Shown: one piece after another, positions 14,052 to 23,400 of the stretch
Layout: every line of letters begins with the position of its first letter
Position numbering within the stretch: the first letter of the stretch is position 1
Source: Rhodoferax sp.
GTDB lineage: Bacteria; Pseudomonadota; Gammaproteobacteria; Burkholderiales; Burkholderiaceae_C
Assembly (NCBI GenBank): GCA_011391545.1
Contig: JAABQI010000262.1
Coordinates: 1-46,706 of the forward strand
Length of the DNA stretch: 46,706 bases
Direction: 5' to 3'
The notes under the pieces: model-generated
Told to the model about the DNA's origin: nothing
The model's input: the letters and a program-made list of their open reading frames with translations, nothing else
The model's database searches: none
Translations under genes and position numbers: made by a program

Positions 14052-15364
14052 ATCCTAACCCTGCCACAGCCGGCGCCCTGTCATCTGCCGAGGCCCTGAA
14101 CCGCGACTGCTTTTGTCGCACCCTGAACCTGGCGCGTCTGCGTGAACAGTTGGAGAGCGAGCCCAGCCTGAAGGGCATGATGGCCAACATCACGCAAACC
14201 CGGCCCAATCTGTTTTCATCAACGGTGGTGTTCGTCTCGCAAAAGGTGCAGCAACAAATCACGGACACCATCACCGCCATCGAGCGTGTCGCCGCCCTGC
14301 CCGGCTACCAGGTGCAAGCGCTGTCGCGTGCCGACGCCTCGGCGCAGCACGACTTCGGTCCGCTGGGTGCCTGCATGGGGTACGACTTTCACCTGAGCGC
14401 CTATGGTCCCCAACTCATCGAGATCAACACCAACGCCGGTGGCCTGCTGCTCAATGTGGCCCTGGCGCGCGCGCAGGAGGCCTGTTGCGACGAGATGGAC
14501 TGGGCTTTTCCGTCCAACGCACGGCGCGACACCCTGAAAAAAACCATTTTTGACATGTTTGCTGCCGAGTGGCAATTGCAGCGCGGCACGGCACCCTGGC
14601 GTTCGGTGGTGATTGTGGACGAAGCCCCGCAGGACCAGTACTTGGCGCCGGAATTTGAATTGTTTCGCCAGCTGTTCAGCCAAAACGGCATCCAGGCCGC
14701 CATTGCCGACCCGTCGGAACTGATCTGGCAAAACGGCAAACTCATGCACCAGGGCATGGAGGTCGACATGGTCTACAACCGCCTGACTGATTTTTACCTG
14801 ATCGAGCCAGCCCATCTGGCCCTGCGCCAGGCGCATGAGGCCGGAGCCGTGGTGCTTACGCCGCACCCGCGCGCCCACGCGCTGCTGGCCGACAAGCGCA
14901 ACCTGATCGCGCTGAGCCAGAACGAGCTGTTGCTGGCTTGGGGTGCCTCAGCCGCCGACCGCAAAATATTGTCGGGCAGTGTGCCTGCCACACGCCTGGT
15001 GACACAGGAGCGCGCCGGCGAGTTGTGGGCGCAACGGCGTCACTTGTTCTTCAAACCGGTGGCGGGTTATGGCGCCAAAGCTGCGTACCGGGGCGACAAG
15101 CTCACGCGCCGTGTCTGGTCCGAGATTCTGGAAAGCGATTTTGTCGCGCAGGCGCTGGTGCCGCCGAGCGGTCGCATGACCCTGGTCGATGGCGTACAGA
15201 CCGACCTCAAGTTTGACATCCGCGCCTACAGCTACGCCGGTCAGGTGCAACTGCTGGCAGCGCGCATGTATGCCGGCCAGACCACCAACTTCCGCACCCA
15301 GGGTGGCGGTTTTGCGCCGGTGATTGTGGTGCCCTCAGAGGCGCTTGCCACAGGAAGCTGTTGA
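14048..15364 (+). CDS. Circularly permuted ATP-grasp-like ligase of unknown substrate
   Basis: A 438-residue protein of no recognised pathway. The segment order resembles circularly permuted ATP-grasp enzymes: YGPQLIEINTNAGG comes early (about 120-135), then VYNRLTDFYLIEP, the nucleotide-loop-like FFKPVAGYGAKAAYRG (about 335-350), and DLKFDIRAYSY with FRTQGGGFAPV near the end. ATP-grasp enzymes of this kind join a carboxylate to an amine. The ATG at 14048 overlaps the CDF stop, and the stop overlaps the amidotransferase ATG, so all three are coupled. It lacks the GNAT domain of the known N-acetylglutaminylglutamine synthetase. A short peptide or amide product is my guess from the neighbour. 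Confidence 0.65.
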   Translation: MNPNPATAGALSSAEALNRDCFCRTLNLARLREQLESEPSLKGMMANITQTRPNLFSSTVVFVSQKVQQQITDTITAIERVAALPGYQVQALSRADASAQHDFGPLGACMGYDFHLSAYGPQLIEINTNAGGLLLNVALARAQEACCDEMDWAFPSNARRDTLKKTIFDMFAAEWQLQRGTAPWRSVVIVDEAPQDQYLAPEFELFRQLFSQNGIQAAIADPSELIWQNGKLMHQGMEVDMVYNRLTDFYLIEPAHLALRQAHEAGAVVLTPHPRAHALLADKRNLIALSQNELLLAWGASAADRKILSGSVPATRLVTQERAGELWAQRRHLFFKPVAGYGAKAAYRGDKLTRRVWSEILESDFVAQALVPPSGRMTLVDGVQTDLKFDIRAYSYAGQVQLLAARMYAGQTTNFRTQGGGFAPVIVVPSEALATGSC

Positions 15365-17169
15365 TGTGCGGAATTTGCGGCGAATTGCGCTTTGACGGCG
15401 CGACGCCTGACATGGCGGCCCTGGCGCGCATGTCAGACCAGCTGGCCCGGCGCGGACCGGACCACTCGGGCACCTACCAGGACGGCCCGCTGGCCTTTGG
15501 CCACCGGCGCCTGTCGATCATTGACCTGTCCGCCCACGCCCACCAACCCATGGTCGATGCGGTACTGCAGCTGACGCTCGTTTTCAACGGCACCATCTAC
15601 AACTACCGCGAATTACGCACCGAGTTGCTGGCCCTGGGCTACCATTTTTTCTCTGAAGGCGACAGCGAGGTCATCCTCAAAAGCTACCACGCCTGGGGCG
15701 AGCAATGCGTGACGCGGTTCAAGGGCATGTTTGCCTTTGCCATCTGGGACCAGCGCAGCAACCAGTTGTTTCTGGCGCGCGACCGTTTCGGCATCAAGCC
15801 GCTGTACCTGAACCAGACCAGCGAGCGGCTGCGCTTTGCCTCCAGCCTGCCGGCCTTGCTGGCCGGCGGTGGCGTCGACACCAAGCTCGACCCAGTGGCG
15901 CTGCACCACCACTTCACTCTGCACACCGTGGTGCCGGCGCCGCGCACGGTTTTAAAAGGCGTGCGCAAACTGCCCCCCGCCACCACCTTTCGCATTGGCT
16001 CGGACGGCGCAGTGACCGAGCAGGTGTACTGGACGCTGGACGCGACCCGGCCGGAAACGCCTTTGTCTGAGGCTGAGTGGCTGGACGCCACCCGCGAGCA
16101 ACTGAGCCAGAGCGTCAAGCGCCGCCTGTTGGCCGCCGACGTGCCGGTGGGTGTTCTGCTGTCCGGCGGGCTCGATTCCAGCCTGCTGGTGGGCTTGCTG
16201 GCAGACCAGGTGCCTGATTTGCGCACCTTTTCCATCGGCTTTGAAGACCTGGGCGCCGGCGCCGAGAAGGCCGACGAGTTTGAATTCTCCGACCAGATTG
16301 CCGCCCATTTCAACACGCGCCACCGCAAGTACAGCATTGCCAACAGCGAGGTCATGGCCCGCTTGCCAGAAGCCGTCGCCCAAATGACCGAGCCCATGGT
16401 CAGCCATGACGTGATCGCGTTTTACCTGCTGGCCGAGCGGGTGTCCAAAGATGTCAAGGTGGTGATGAGCGGCCAGGGCGCTGACGAGGTCTTCGGCGGC
16501 TATTTCTGGTACCCCAACATGGACGCATCAAGCGGCACGCCGCTGGAGCGCTTCAGCCAGCATTACTTCGACCGTGACCACAGCGAGTATCTGCAGATGA
16601 TCGCGCCAGCCTTCCAGGTGGGCGATGTCACTTCCGAGTTGATCGCCACCGAACTGGACAAGCCCGGCGCTGATGAATTTCTGGACCAGGTCTGGCGGCT
16701 CGATGCCACCACGCTGATCGTCGACGACCCGGTCAAGCGCGTGGACAACATGCCGATGGCCTGGGCGCTGGAAGTGCGCACGCCGTTTCTGGACCATGAA
16801 CTGGTGCAACTGGCAGCGCACATGCCGCCCGGGCTGAAATTGAAAGAAGGCGGCAAGTTTCCGCTCAAGGCCATTGCGCGCGGGCTGATTCCGGACTCGG
16901 TCATCGACCGGCCCAAAGGCTACTTTCCGGTGCCTGCCCTCAAGTATGTGCGCGGCCCGTTTCTGGAAATGATGCGCGGCATTCTGATGTCAGAGGCCTG
17001 CCGCAAGCGCGGCCTTTACCAGCGCGACTATGTGGACAAACTTCTGGCCGACCCGGAAGCGCCCGAGCACTTCACCCGCATCAACGGCAGCAAGCTGTGG
17101 CACCTCGCGCTGCTGGAATGGTGGCTGCAGGTGCATGTTGACCCGCTGCCCAGCGCACCACCGTCATGA
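15364..17169 (+). CDS. Asparagine synthase-family amidotransferase, AsnO (N-acetylglutaminylglutamine amidotransferase)-like
   Basis: A glutamine-dependent amidotransferase of 601 residues. The start MCGICGE leaves the catalytic Cys2 at the N terminus after Met removal, and the class II glutaminase domain follows (RRGPDHSG, GHRRLSIIDLS, VFNGTIYNY). The synthetase domain carries the PP-loop LLSGGLDSSLL and later GQGADEVFGGY. The overall sequence, including TVVPAPRTVLKGVRKLPPAT and VDDPVKRVDNMPMAW, is nearer to AsnO of the NAGGN osmolyte system than to housekeeping AsnB. It probably amidates a product of the adjacent ATP-grasp ligase. The two genes overlap by one base (TGATG). The NAGGN-specific GNAT ligase and peptidase are not in view, so the product may differ. 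Confidence 0.85.
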   Translation: MCGICGELRFDGATPDMAALARMSDQLARRGPDHSGTYQDGPLAFGHRRLSIIDLSAHAHQPMVDAVLQLTLVFNGTIYNYRELRTELLALGYHFFSEGDSEVILKSYHAWGEQCVTRFKGMFAFAIWDQRSNQLFLARDRFGIKPLYLNQTSERLRFASSLPALLAGGGVDTKLDPVALHHHFTLHTVVPAPRTVLKGVRKLPPATTFRIGSDGAVTEQVYWTLDATRPETPLSEAEWLDATREQLSQSVKRRLLAADVPVGVLLSGGLDSSLLVGLLADQVPDLRTFSIGFEDLGAGAEKADEFEFSDQIAAHFNTRHRKYSIANSEVMARLPEAVAQMTEPMVSHDVIAFYLLAERVSKDVKVVMSGQGADEVFGGYFWYPNMDASSGTPLERFSQHYFDRDHSEYLQMIAPAFQVGDVTSELIATELDKPGADEFLDQVWRLDATTLIVDDPVKRVDNMPMAWALEVRTPFLDHELVQLAAHMPPGLKLKEGGKFPLKAIARGLIPDSVIDRPKGYFPVPALKYVRGPFLEMMRGILMSEACRKRGLYQRDYVDKLLADPEAPEHFTRINGSKLWHLALLEWWLQVHVDPLPSAPPS

Positions 17170-17197
17170 ACACGGTGCCTGTGGCGGGGCACGCCGT

Positions 17198-18619
17198 TCA
17201 AGAATTCGGTTTCGCCAGCAGGTAGGCGAAGAATGCCCGGTCGGCGCCGAGCATGTGCCGGGCCACCACGTCGTGGGCCAAAAATTCAAACAGTTCGCCA
17301 ATTGCCAGCGTGCCGTCGTGAAAATGCTTGACGAGCACCACCGCCTTGTCAACCAGCGCGCTGTGAATGGCCGCATGCTCTGCAGCCTTCGGATAGCCCG
17401 CTGCGCGGATGATGACTTCTTCGTCCTTGAAATGCTGCACCACATCCCTGACCAGGGTATTGACCAACTCAGCCACCTCTGATTCGGGACGGGCTGACAG
17501 CACGGCGCTGAGCAGATGGTTGGCATCGGCAAAAAGGCCGCGGTGCTGTTCATCGATCACCGGGTTGCCGCACTCATAGGCCGCATGCCAGGAAAGACGC
17601 ACGAAATTGGCGGCCACGTTTTCTCCAGCACCACCGCGTTGGGGGGTTTCCGGTGCAATTTGCACCTGATTGCGGCCACAGGCTTTGGCCCGGTAAAGTG
17701 CCGCATCGGCGCGCTTGAACCAGTTCTCCCAGGCCTCTCCCACCATGCACTCGGCCACACCCACGCTGATCGTCACTTGCCCCACACCGGGAAAAGTGGT
17801 TTTGGCGATGCACTCGCGCAGCCGTTCCGCCAGCATCGCCACGGTCGACAGCGTGGTGTTGGGGCACAGCACCACAAATTCTTCGCCGCCCCACCGCGTC
17901 AGCGTGTCTGATGCGCGCAGGCTTGCCTGCAACACATTGGCCAGCTTCACCAGCACCTGGTCCCCCACGCTGTGGCCATGTTCATCGTTGACTTTTTTGA
18001 AAAAATCAATGTCGACAATGAGCATGCTCAGAGGATGGTCGTAGCGCTTGAGCCGGTCCATTTCATTGACCAGAGCCTCTTCGAGGCGGCGCCGGTTCCA
18101 GGCTCCCGTGAGCTTGTCGGTGCTGGCCAGTTTGGACAGTTCGATCAGCGTTCTCTGCAACTCCTGGTTGGTGTTCTGCAAGAGTTCCAGCGACTTCTGC
18201 ATTTTGTCGATATTGCCCATGCGCGCGGTGTCGAGCATGGCGACTCCGATGAACAGGAGTTGCCCATCCGTGCCATGCACCGGGAACTTGAACCACAGGC
18301 ATTGGAGGGACTTGCCGTTAACCCAACAATCAAGCTGGTCGCTGCAGGTGGCGGCACCTGCCAGGATTTGCGCATCGGATTGCTGCAGTTGCGCCAACAC
18401 TTCGGCAGGAAACAGATCGGCATCGGTCAGACTTTCGAACTGCTGTGGGGTCTTGCCGAAATAGCCTTGCATGACCTGGTTGGACAGCGTGTAACGGCCG
18501 TCCATGGCCTTCACGGCAACCCCGGCGCCCAGCGTCTGCGGCATCATCAGCGCAATCAGGCCTGAAGCCTCGATGACATGCGCCTTGGCGAAACTGTAGA
18601 TCAGGTCGTTTTCGTTCAT
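17198..18619 (-). CDS. Diguanylate cyclase with N-terminal PAS-like and C-terminal hemerythrin domains
   Basis: A soluble 473-residue signalling protein that should make cyclic di-GMP. A PAS-like sensory region covers about residues 30-150. The GGDEF domain follows, with active site WGGEEFVV and an upstream inhibitory site RASD five residues before GGEEF, so product feedback is likely. From about 345 a bacteriohemerythrin domain shows the di-iron ligand pattern NPVIDEQHRGLF, HFKDEEVIIR, AEHAAIH and HDVVARHMLGAD. Hemerythrin domains bind O2 or report redox state, so the enzyme may tie c-di-GMP to oxygen. It is convergent with the amidotransferase gene and stands alone on its strand. Confidence 0.9.
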   Translation of the reverse strand: MNENDLIYSFAKAHVIEASGLIALMMPQTLGAGVAVKAMDGRYTLSNQVMQGYFGKTPQQFESLTDADLFPAEVLAQLQQSDAQILAGAATCSDQLDCWVNGKSLQCLWFKFPVHGTDGQLLFIGVAMLDTARMGNIDKMQKSLELLQNTNQELQRTLIELSKLASTDKLTGAWNRRRLEEALVNEMDRLKRYDHPLSMLIVDIDFFKKVNDEHGHSVGDQVLVKLANVLQASLRASDTLTRWGGEEFVVLCPNTTLSTVAMLAERLRECIAKTTFPGVGQVTISVGVAECMVGEAWENWFKRADAALYRAKACGRNQVQIAPETPQRGGAGENVAANFVRLSWHAAYECGNPVIDEQHRGLFADANHLLSAVLSARPESEVAELVNTLVRDVVQHFKDEEVIIRAAGYPKAAEHAAIHSALVDKAVVLVKHFHDGTLAIGELFEFLAHDVVARHMLGADRAFFAYLLAKPNS

Positions 18620-18925
18620 GATTGAACTCTGGTGGGAGTTGCGAGCTGAAGAGGCTGGCCCATCAAGGGCAAATCCAACTCAGGCAATAACCATGGGCAA
18701 TGTCGCCATTGACAGCCAGCAAGCGGCTGAGTTCTTCGAACATGATGGTTGCTGATTATCCAACGGAGCCATTGTGGGTATCGGCAAAGTATAGCCACCG
18801 CAGCTTCAGCCCATCCCGGCCCGCAAGCTGGCAGCCACCACTGCGGCGTGTCCCGTTGTTAAACTTGGCCCGGTGGTCAACACTACACTTGAGTGGACAC
18901 ACCACTATTCTTGCGGGGCTGGGCA
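18620..18925. other. Divergent intergenic region without a recognised gene
   Basis: About 300 bases between two divergent diguanylate cyclase genes. No convincing open frame, RNA gene or repeat is visible. It must hold two promoters, but I could not assign well-matched -35 and -10 elements. Confidence 0.5.
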
Positions 18926-20488
18926 GTGAAAAAAAACAATGACATCGTGAGCGAGCGGTCGTCAGCCGCGCCCGATACATTCGACCTATTGAAGGCGCGG
19001 CAAACCCTGCTGCCCTTGTTGCGCTACATCGTGGCGGCCCTGTTGTTGGGTCCGATCTTCACCTTGCTGGCCTTGCGCCCGGTCCTGACGAGTTCTCCGG
19101 TGAATGTGCTGGGTCCAGCTGCCATTTTTTTGTTGGGTCTGACCGCCTGGTATTTGATTTCAGTTCGCAGGATCAACGCCGCCATCAAGCTGGTGATGGT
19201 TGGCTTCTGGATCGCAGTCACTGGCATCGCCATTTTTACCAGTGCCCTGCAGTCGCCCGTCATGGTGGTTTATCCGGTCATGATTTTATTAACGGGGTGG
19301 CTCGTCAGTGTCCGCTCCGCCAAGCTGATGACGGGGCTCACCGTGGCAGCCAGCCTGGTGTTGTGGCTGGCCGAGAAAAAGCAATGGCTGCCGACTCAGT
19401 TCGCGCCGTCCACAGCGGTGTACGCCGTTCACCAGATCATCATCGTCTTGCTGTCGGCTGCTTTGATTGTTTATGTGGTGCGGATCTTCAAGCTGCGCCT
19501 GAAGCAACTTCATGAAACCCGCAACAGTCTAAAAACACAGGCGCTGGCGCTGCGGCAAAGCGAAGACCGCTACCGCACCTTGATCGAATGGTCGCCCGGG
19601 GCCATTCTGGTGCATCGCCTGGGAAAAATCATCTATGCAAACCCGGCAGCCATCAAGCTGTTTGGCGCCTCTGATGCTGGCGCGCTGCTGGCCAAAAAAA
19701 CCAGCGATCTGATCCACCCGGACGAATTGGCCGCTCAGACAGCGCGCATGGCAAGCATCATCCAGCAGGAGGCCATTGCACCGGCCACCGAGTCACGCTT
19801 TCTCAAGCTCGACGGCACGGTGATCACCGTTCAGGTTCAGGGCACCGCCATTGACTACGACGGCGAGCCCGCCATCCATGTGGCCATCCACGACCTCACG
19901 GAGCGCAAAAAGCTCGAAAACGACATCCGGCAATTGGCCTTTTACGACGACCTGACGCTGCTGCCCAACCGCCGTCTGCTGGAGGACCGCTTGCGCCAGG
20001 TCATTTCGACCAGCCAGCGCCGCTGCGATTACAGTGCCCTGATGTTCCTGGATCTGGACAATTTCAAGCCGCTCAACGACAGCCATGGGCACGCCCTCGG
20101 CGACGCCTTGCTGGTCGAGGTTGCCATTCGGCTCAAACAATGTGTCCGCGGCATGGATACTGTGGCGCGCTTTGGCGGCGATGAGTTTGTCGTGCTGATC
20201 CCGGAGCTCGGCAAGGCACAGCCCGAGGCCACCGGGCAGGCGCTGGGCATTGCTGAAAAAATCCGCAAGGAGCTGTCCCGGCCCTATGCGCTCGCCCGTC
20301 AGCCTGCTGCCGGGGCCGGGGCCGGGGCCAGCATCACGCACCATTGCACGGTCAGCATTGGCGTTTTGGTTTTTTCCGCTGAGCAGGCGCCCACGGATGT
20401 TCTTTTGAAGTGGGCCGATGCCGCCATGTACCAGGCCAAGGACGAGGGCCGCAACAGGGTGCATTTGTTCCAGGAAATGCCGGCATGA
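18926..20488 (+). CDS. Membrane-bound PAS-GGDEF diguanylate cyclase
   Basis: A 520-residue inner-membrane protein. Several hydrophobic helices fill about residues 30-200, a PAS domain follows (SEDRYRTLIEWSPGAI to AIHDLTERKKLE), and a GGDEF domain ends it. The active site is RFGGDEFVV and an inhibitory RGMD lies five residues upstream, so it should make c-di-GMP under feedback. I chose the GTG at 18926, which follows a GGGGCTGGG stretch; another GTG at 18893 is possible. A (GGGGCC)-type repeat at 20310-20329 encodes an Ala-Gly stretch. The stop overlaps the next gene (ATGA), which suggests coupling to the transporter. Confidence 0.85.
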   Translation: MKKNNDIVSERSSAAPDTFDLLKARQTLLPLLRYIVAALLLGPIFTLLALRPVLTSSPVNVLGPAAIFLLGLTAWYLISVRRINAAIKLVMVGFWIAVTGIAIFTSALQSPVMVVYPVMILLTGWLVSVRSAKLMTGLTVAASLVLWLAEKKQWLPTQFAPSTAVYAVHQIIIVLLSAALIVYVVRIFKLRLKQLHETRNSLKTQALALRQSEDRYRTLIEWSPGAILVHRLGKIIYANPAAIKLFGASDAGALLAKKTSDLIHPDELAAQTARMASIIQQEAIAPATESRFLKLDGTVITVQVQGTAIDYDGEPAIHVAIHDLTERKKLENDIRQLAFYDDLTLLPNRRLLEDRLRQVISTSQRRCDYSALMFLDLDNFKPLNDSHGHALGDALLVEVAIRLKQCVRGMDTVARFGGDEFVVLIPELGKAQPEATGQALGIAEKIRKELSRPYALARQPAAGAGAGASITHHCTVSIGVLVFSAEQAPTDVLLKWADAAMYQAKDEGRNRVHLFQEMPA

Positions 20489-22089
20489 GCAACCTTGGTC
20501 TGTTGGGTGGACTGGCCGGTGGCGTCGGCCTGTTTCTGCTTGGCATGGGGCTCATGACCGACGGCCTGAAGCTGGCAGCAGGTCCGGCACTGGAGCGCAT
20601 TCTGATCAACGCCACCCAGACCCGCCTGCGCGGACTGGCCTCGGGCATGGTGGTGACCGCGGTGGTGCAGTCGTCGAGCGCGATCACGGTGGCCACCATC
20701 GGCTTTGTCAACGCCGGCCTGCTCAACCTGTCGCAGGCCGTGTGGGTGCTGTTTGGCGCCAACGTGGGCACCACCATGACCGGCTGGCTGGTGGCCCTGG
20801 TCGGGCTCAAGTTCCAGATCGAAGCGCTGGCCTTGCCGCTGATCGGCATCGGCATGGTGATGCGCCTGAGCGGTGTTGGCCAGCGCCGCGGCGCCATCGG
20901 CATGGCGCTGGCCGGCTTTGGCGTGCTGTTTCTGGGCATCGACATGCTCAAGGTGACTTTTTCAGCGCTCGCCACCGACTTTCACCTGCCCGAGGGCCAC
21001 GGCGCGCTCGACACGTTGATGCAGGTCGGCATCGGCATTTTTCTGACCGTGGTGATGCAAAGCTCCAGCGCCGCCCTGACCATTGCGCTCACAGCCGCCC
21101 AGGGCGGCCTGCTCAGCGCCCAGGGCGCGGCGGCGGTGGTGATCGGCGCCAACGTGGGCACCACCGTGACCGCGCTGATCGCGGCCATCGGCGCCACGCC
21201 CAACGCCAAACGGGCGGCGGCCGCGCACATTTTGTTCAACCTGCTCACGGGTGTGGTGGCGCTGATCCTGCTGCCCTGGCTGATCGACTTTTTGTCCGTG
21301 CTGCGCGACTGGCTGGGCCTGGCGTCAGCTCCGGCCGCCAAACTGGCGTTGTTTCACACGGTGTTCAACCTGCTCGGCGTGGCGCTGATCTGGCCGCTGG
21401 CCACGCGCATGACGGCTTATCTGGAAACCCGCTTCAAGGCGACCGATGAAGACACCGCGCGACCGCTTTACCTGGACAAAAACGTGCTCGCCGTGCCCGC
21501 GCTGGCGCTCGATGCCCTGCAGCGCGAGGTGCAGCGCATGGGGCAACTGGCCGTGGGAGTCGTGCAGACGGCATTCACCTTGCCGGATAGCCCGACATTG
21601 GTCACCCAGTCGTCCAGCGTGACGCGCCTGAACCAGGCCATTGCCGATTTCATCGTGCAACTCAACCGCGCCGGCATGTCGCCCGACAGCGCCGAGCGAC
21701 TGACAAGCATTTTGCGCCTGGCGCGCGATCATGACAGCGCCGCCGACCTGGCCTGTGAAGGCGCGCAAGCCTGGCTGGAAGCAGGCGCATTGGACGCGCC
21801 ACTGTCAGGCGAGCAGACCGCCTTCAGACAAAGCGCGCTGGTGTTGTTGAATCTGTGCAGCCTTGATGCGCCGCCAGCCCTGGCTTCACTGGACGCCGCA
21901 GCCGCCGAGTTCCTCGCTTGCTACGACACCCTCAAGAACCAGTTGCTGGTGGCCGGTGCCGTGGGCCAGGTGCCGGTGACGCGCATGGATGCCCATCTGC
22001 GCGCCGCCAGGGCGCTGCGCCGCGCGGTGGAACACGTTGAAAAAGCCACTCGTCTGCTGATCACCCATGCGACGAACCCCAACACCTGA
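20485..22089 (+). CDS. Na/Pi-cotransporter II-related protein (NptA/YjbB-like)
   Basis: A 534-residue membrane protein with two repeated Na_Pi_cotrans units. The QSSSA signature occurs twice (VVQSSSAITVATIG and VMQSSSAALTIALT), each followed by GANVGTT. These are the hallmarks of the SLC34-like phosphate transporter family. After about residue 330 a cytoplasmic helical, PhoU-like region of some 200 residues follows. The likely role is sodium-dependent phosphate movement across the inner membrane; in E. coli the relative YjbB exports phosphate. The ATG overlaps the stop of the diguanylate cyclase gene. Confidence 0.88.
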   Translation: MSNLGLLGGLAGGVGLFLLGMGLMTDGLKLAAGPALERILINATQTRLRGLASGMVVTAVVQSSSAITVATIGFVNAGLLNLSQAVWVLFGANVGTTMTGWLVALVGLKFQIEALALPLIGIGMVMRLSGVGQRRGAIGMALAGFGVLFLGIDMLKVTFSALATDFHLPEGHGALDTLMQVGIGIFLTVVMQSSSAALTIALTAAQGGLLSAQGAAAVVIGANVGTTVTALIAAIGATPNAKRAAAAHILFNLLTGVVALILLPWLIDFLSVLRDWLGLASAPAAKLALFHTVFNLLGVALIWPLATRMTAYLETRFKATDEDTARPLYLDKNVLAVPALALDALQREVQRMGQLAVGVVQTAFTLPDSPTLVTQSSSVTRLNQAIADFIVQLNRAGMSPDSAERLTSILRLARDHDSAADLACEGAQAWLEAGALDAPLSGEQTAFRQSALVLLNLCSLDAPPALASLDAAAAEFLACYDTLKNQLLVAGAVGQVPVTRMDAHLRAARALRRAVEHVEKATRLLITHATNPNT

Positions 22090-22116
22090 GGGCTTAAAAG
22101 ACAGGCACGCCCCGCG

Positions 22117-23307
22117 TTAAACCAAGGCCTGCCCGAGGCGCGCAACACCCTCTTCGATCTTCACCACATCTGCGGTCGCAAAGCTCAGGCGCAGCGTGGC
22201 CGGATCGGGGTCGTGCGCGTAAAACGGCGCGCCAGGCACAAAGGCCACCAGCTTGTCGATGGCGCGCTTGGCAAATTCGGCGGCATTGGCCGGCTTGCCA
22301 TGGGCACCGGTGAGCCTGGCCCAGAAAAACATGCCACCCTTCGGCTGATTGAATTCAATCGCATCCCCCAGTTCACGGCGCAAGGATTCGGCCATGACAC
22401 GCGCGCGCTCCGCATAGGTTTTACGCACCACGGCCAGCGTGTCATTTAATCGGTTCAACGTCAGGTAGTGGGCGCAGATGGCCTGCGTCAGATTGCTGGT
22501 GTGGGCATCGCTGAACTGCTTGCACATGGTGGCTTTTGCCAGCAATTCGGGCGGTGCAATCATCCAGCCCACGCGCAAGCCGGGGCTCAGTATTTTGCTG
22601 AAACTGCCGCAATGCGCCAGCCAGTCGCGGCTGCCGGGAACGCTGTCGCTCAAGGCCAGCAGGCTGGGCGGCGGTGGCGCATCAAAGTACAGCTCGCCAT
22701 AGGGATCGTCTTCCACGATCAGCGTTTGGGTGCGCACGGCAATTTCCAGAATACGCTTGCGCCGCGCCAGGCTCAGGGTGGCGCCGCTCGGGTTACCGAA
22801 GGTGGGGATCAGGTACACCAGCTTCGGCTTATGCTCGTCGATCAGGGCTTCGAGCTTGTCCACGTCGACGCCATCCGCATCAATCGGTGCGCCGATGATG
22901 TGGGCGCCGTAGAGCCGGAAACACTGGATGGTGGCCAGGAAGGTGGGCGCCTCCACAATCACGGTGTCGCCGGGCGAGATCATGGTTTTGCCGATCAGGT
23001 CAAGCGCCTGCTGGCTGCCGGTGGTCACGATCAGGCCATTCGGTGCCACCGTGCTGCCCTTGCCGGCCATGAACTTACTGATGCCTTCGCGCAGCGGCTG
23101 AAAGCCCTCGGTGGCGCCGTATTGCAGCACCGGGCCGGGGTTGCTCGCCAGCACCGCGGCGCTGGACTGGGCAATGCCCTCGGCGTCGAACAGCGCGGGG
23201 TCCGGGAAACCGCCGGCAAAGCTGATGATGCCGGGCTTGCCCAGCAGCTTGAAAAGCTCACGGATGGCGGAGGTTTCGATGGCGTCGAGTCGGGTGGCAA
23301 ATTGCAT
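22117..23307 (-). CDS. PLP-dependent aminotransferase, class I/II (2-aminoadipate / LysN-like)
   Basis: A cytoplasmic fold-type I aminotransferase of 396 residues. The cofactor lysine lies in CGSFSKILSPGLRVGW, and the PLP-phosphate and ring contacts are seen as TTGSQQALDL and PTFGNPSG. The N-terminal segment IISFAGGFPDPALFD is typical of the group that includes LysN and the aminotransferase part of MocR regulators, but there is no DNA-binding domain here. The substrate is uncertain: aromatic amino acids or 2-aminoadipate are common in the family. It is convergent with the phosphate transporter gene and divergent from nth. Confidence 0.87.
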   Translation of the reverse strand: MQFATRLDAIETSAIRELFKLLGKPGIISFAGGFPDPALFDAEGIAQSSAAVLASNPGPVLQYGATEGFQPLREGISKFMAGKGSTVAPNGLIVTTGSQQALDLIGKTMISPGDTVIVEAPTFLATIQCFRLYGAHIIGAPIDADGVDVDKLEALIDEHKPKLVYLIPTFGNPSGATLSLARRKRILEIAVRTQTLIVEDDPYGELYFDAPPPPSLLALSDSVPGSRDWLAHCGSFSKILSPGLRVGWMIAPPELLAKATMCKQFSDAHTSNLTQAICAHYLTLNRLNDTLAVVRKTYAERARVMAESLRRELGDAIEFNQPKGGMFFWARLTGAHGKPANAAEFAKRAIDKLVAFVPGAPFYAHDPDPATLRLSFATADVVKIEEGVARLGQALV

Positions 23308-23400
23308 GGGATAAGCTCGGATGAATGGAAGTCAAATTGTCACCGAAGATTCAACCCTGCAGCGGTTGTTGCGCTTGCCTTAACACTTGAAATTGAAATC

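Noticed and set aside
13110-17169. Standard N-acetylglutaminylglutamine amide operon
   Set aside because: Only the amidotransferase fits; the ligase lacks the GNAT domain and the M42-type peptidase is absent.
20310-20329. Hexanucleotide repeat of GGGGCC type in the diguanylate cyclase gene
   Set aside because: The unit is six bases, so changes in copy number would keep the frame; it simply encodes an Ala-Gly stretch, and phase variation is not supported.
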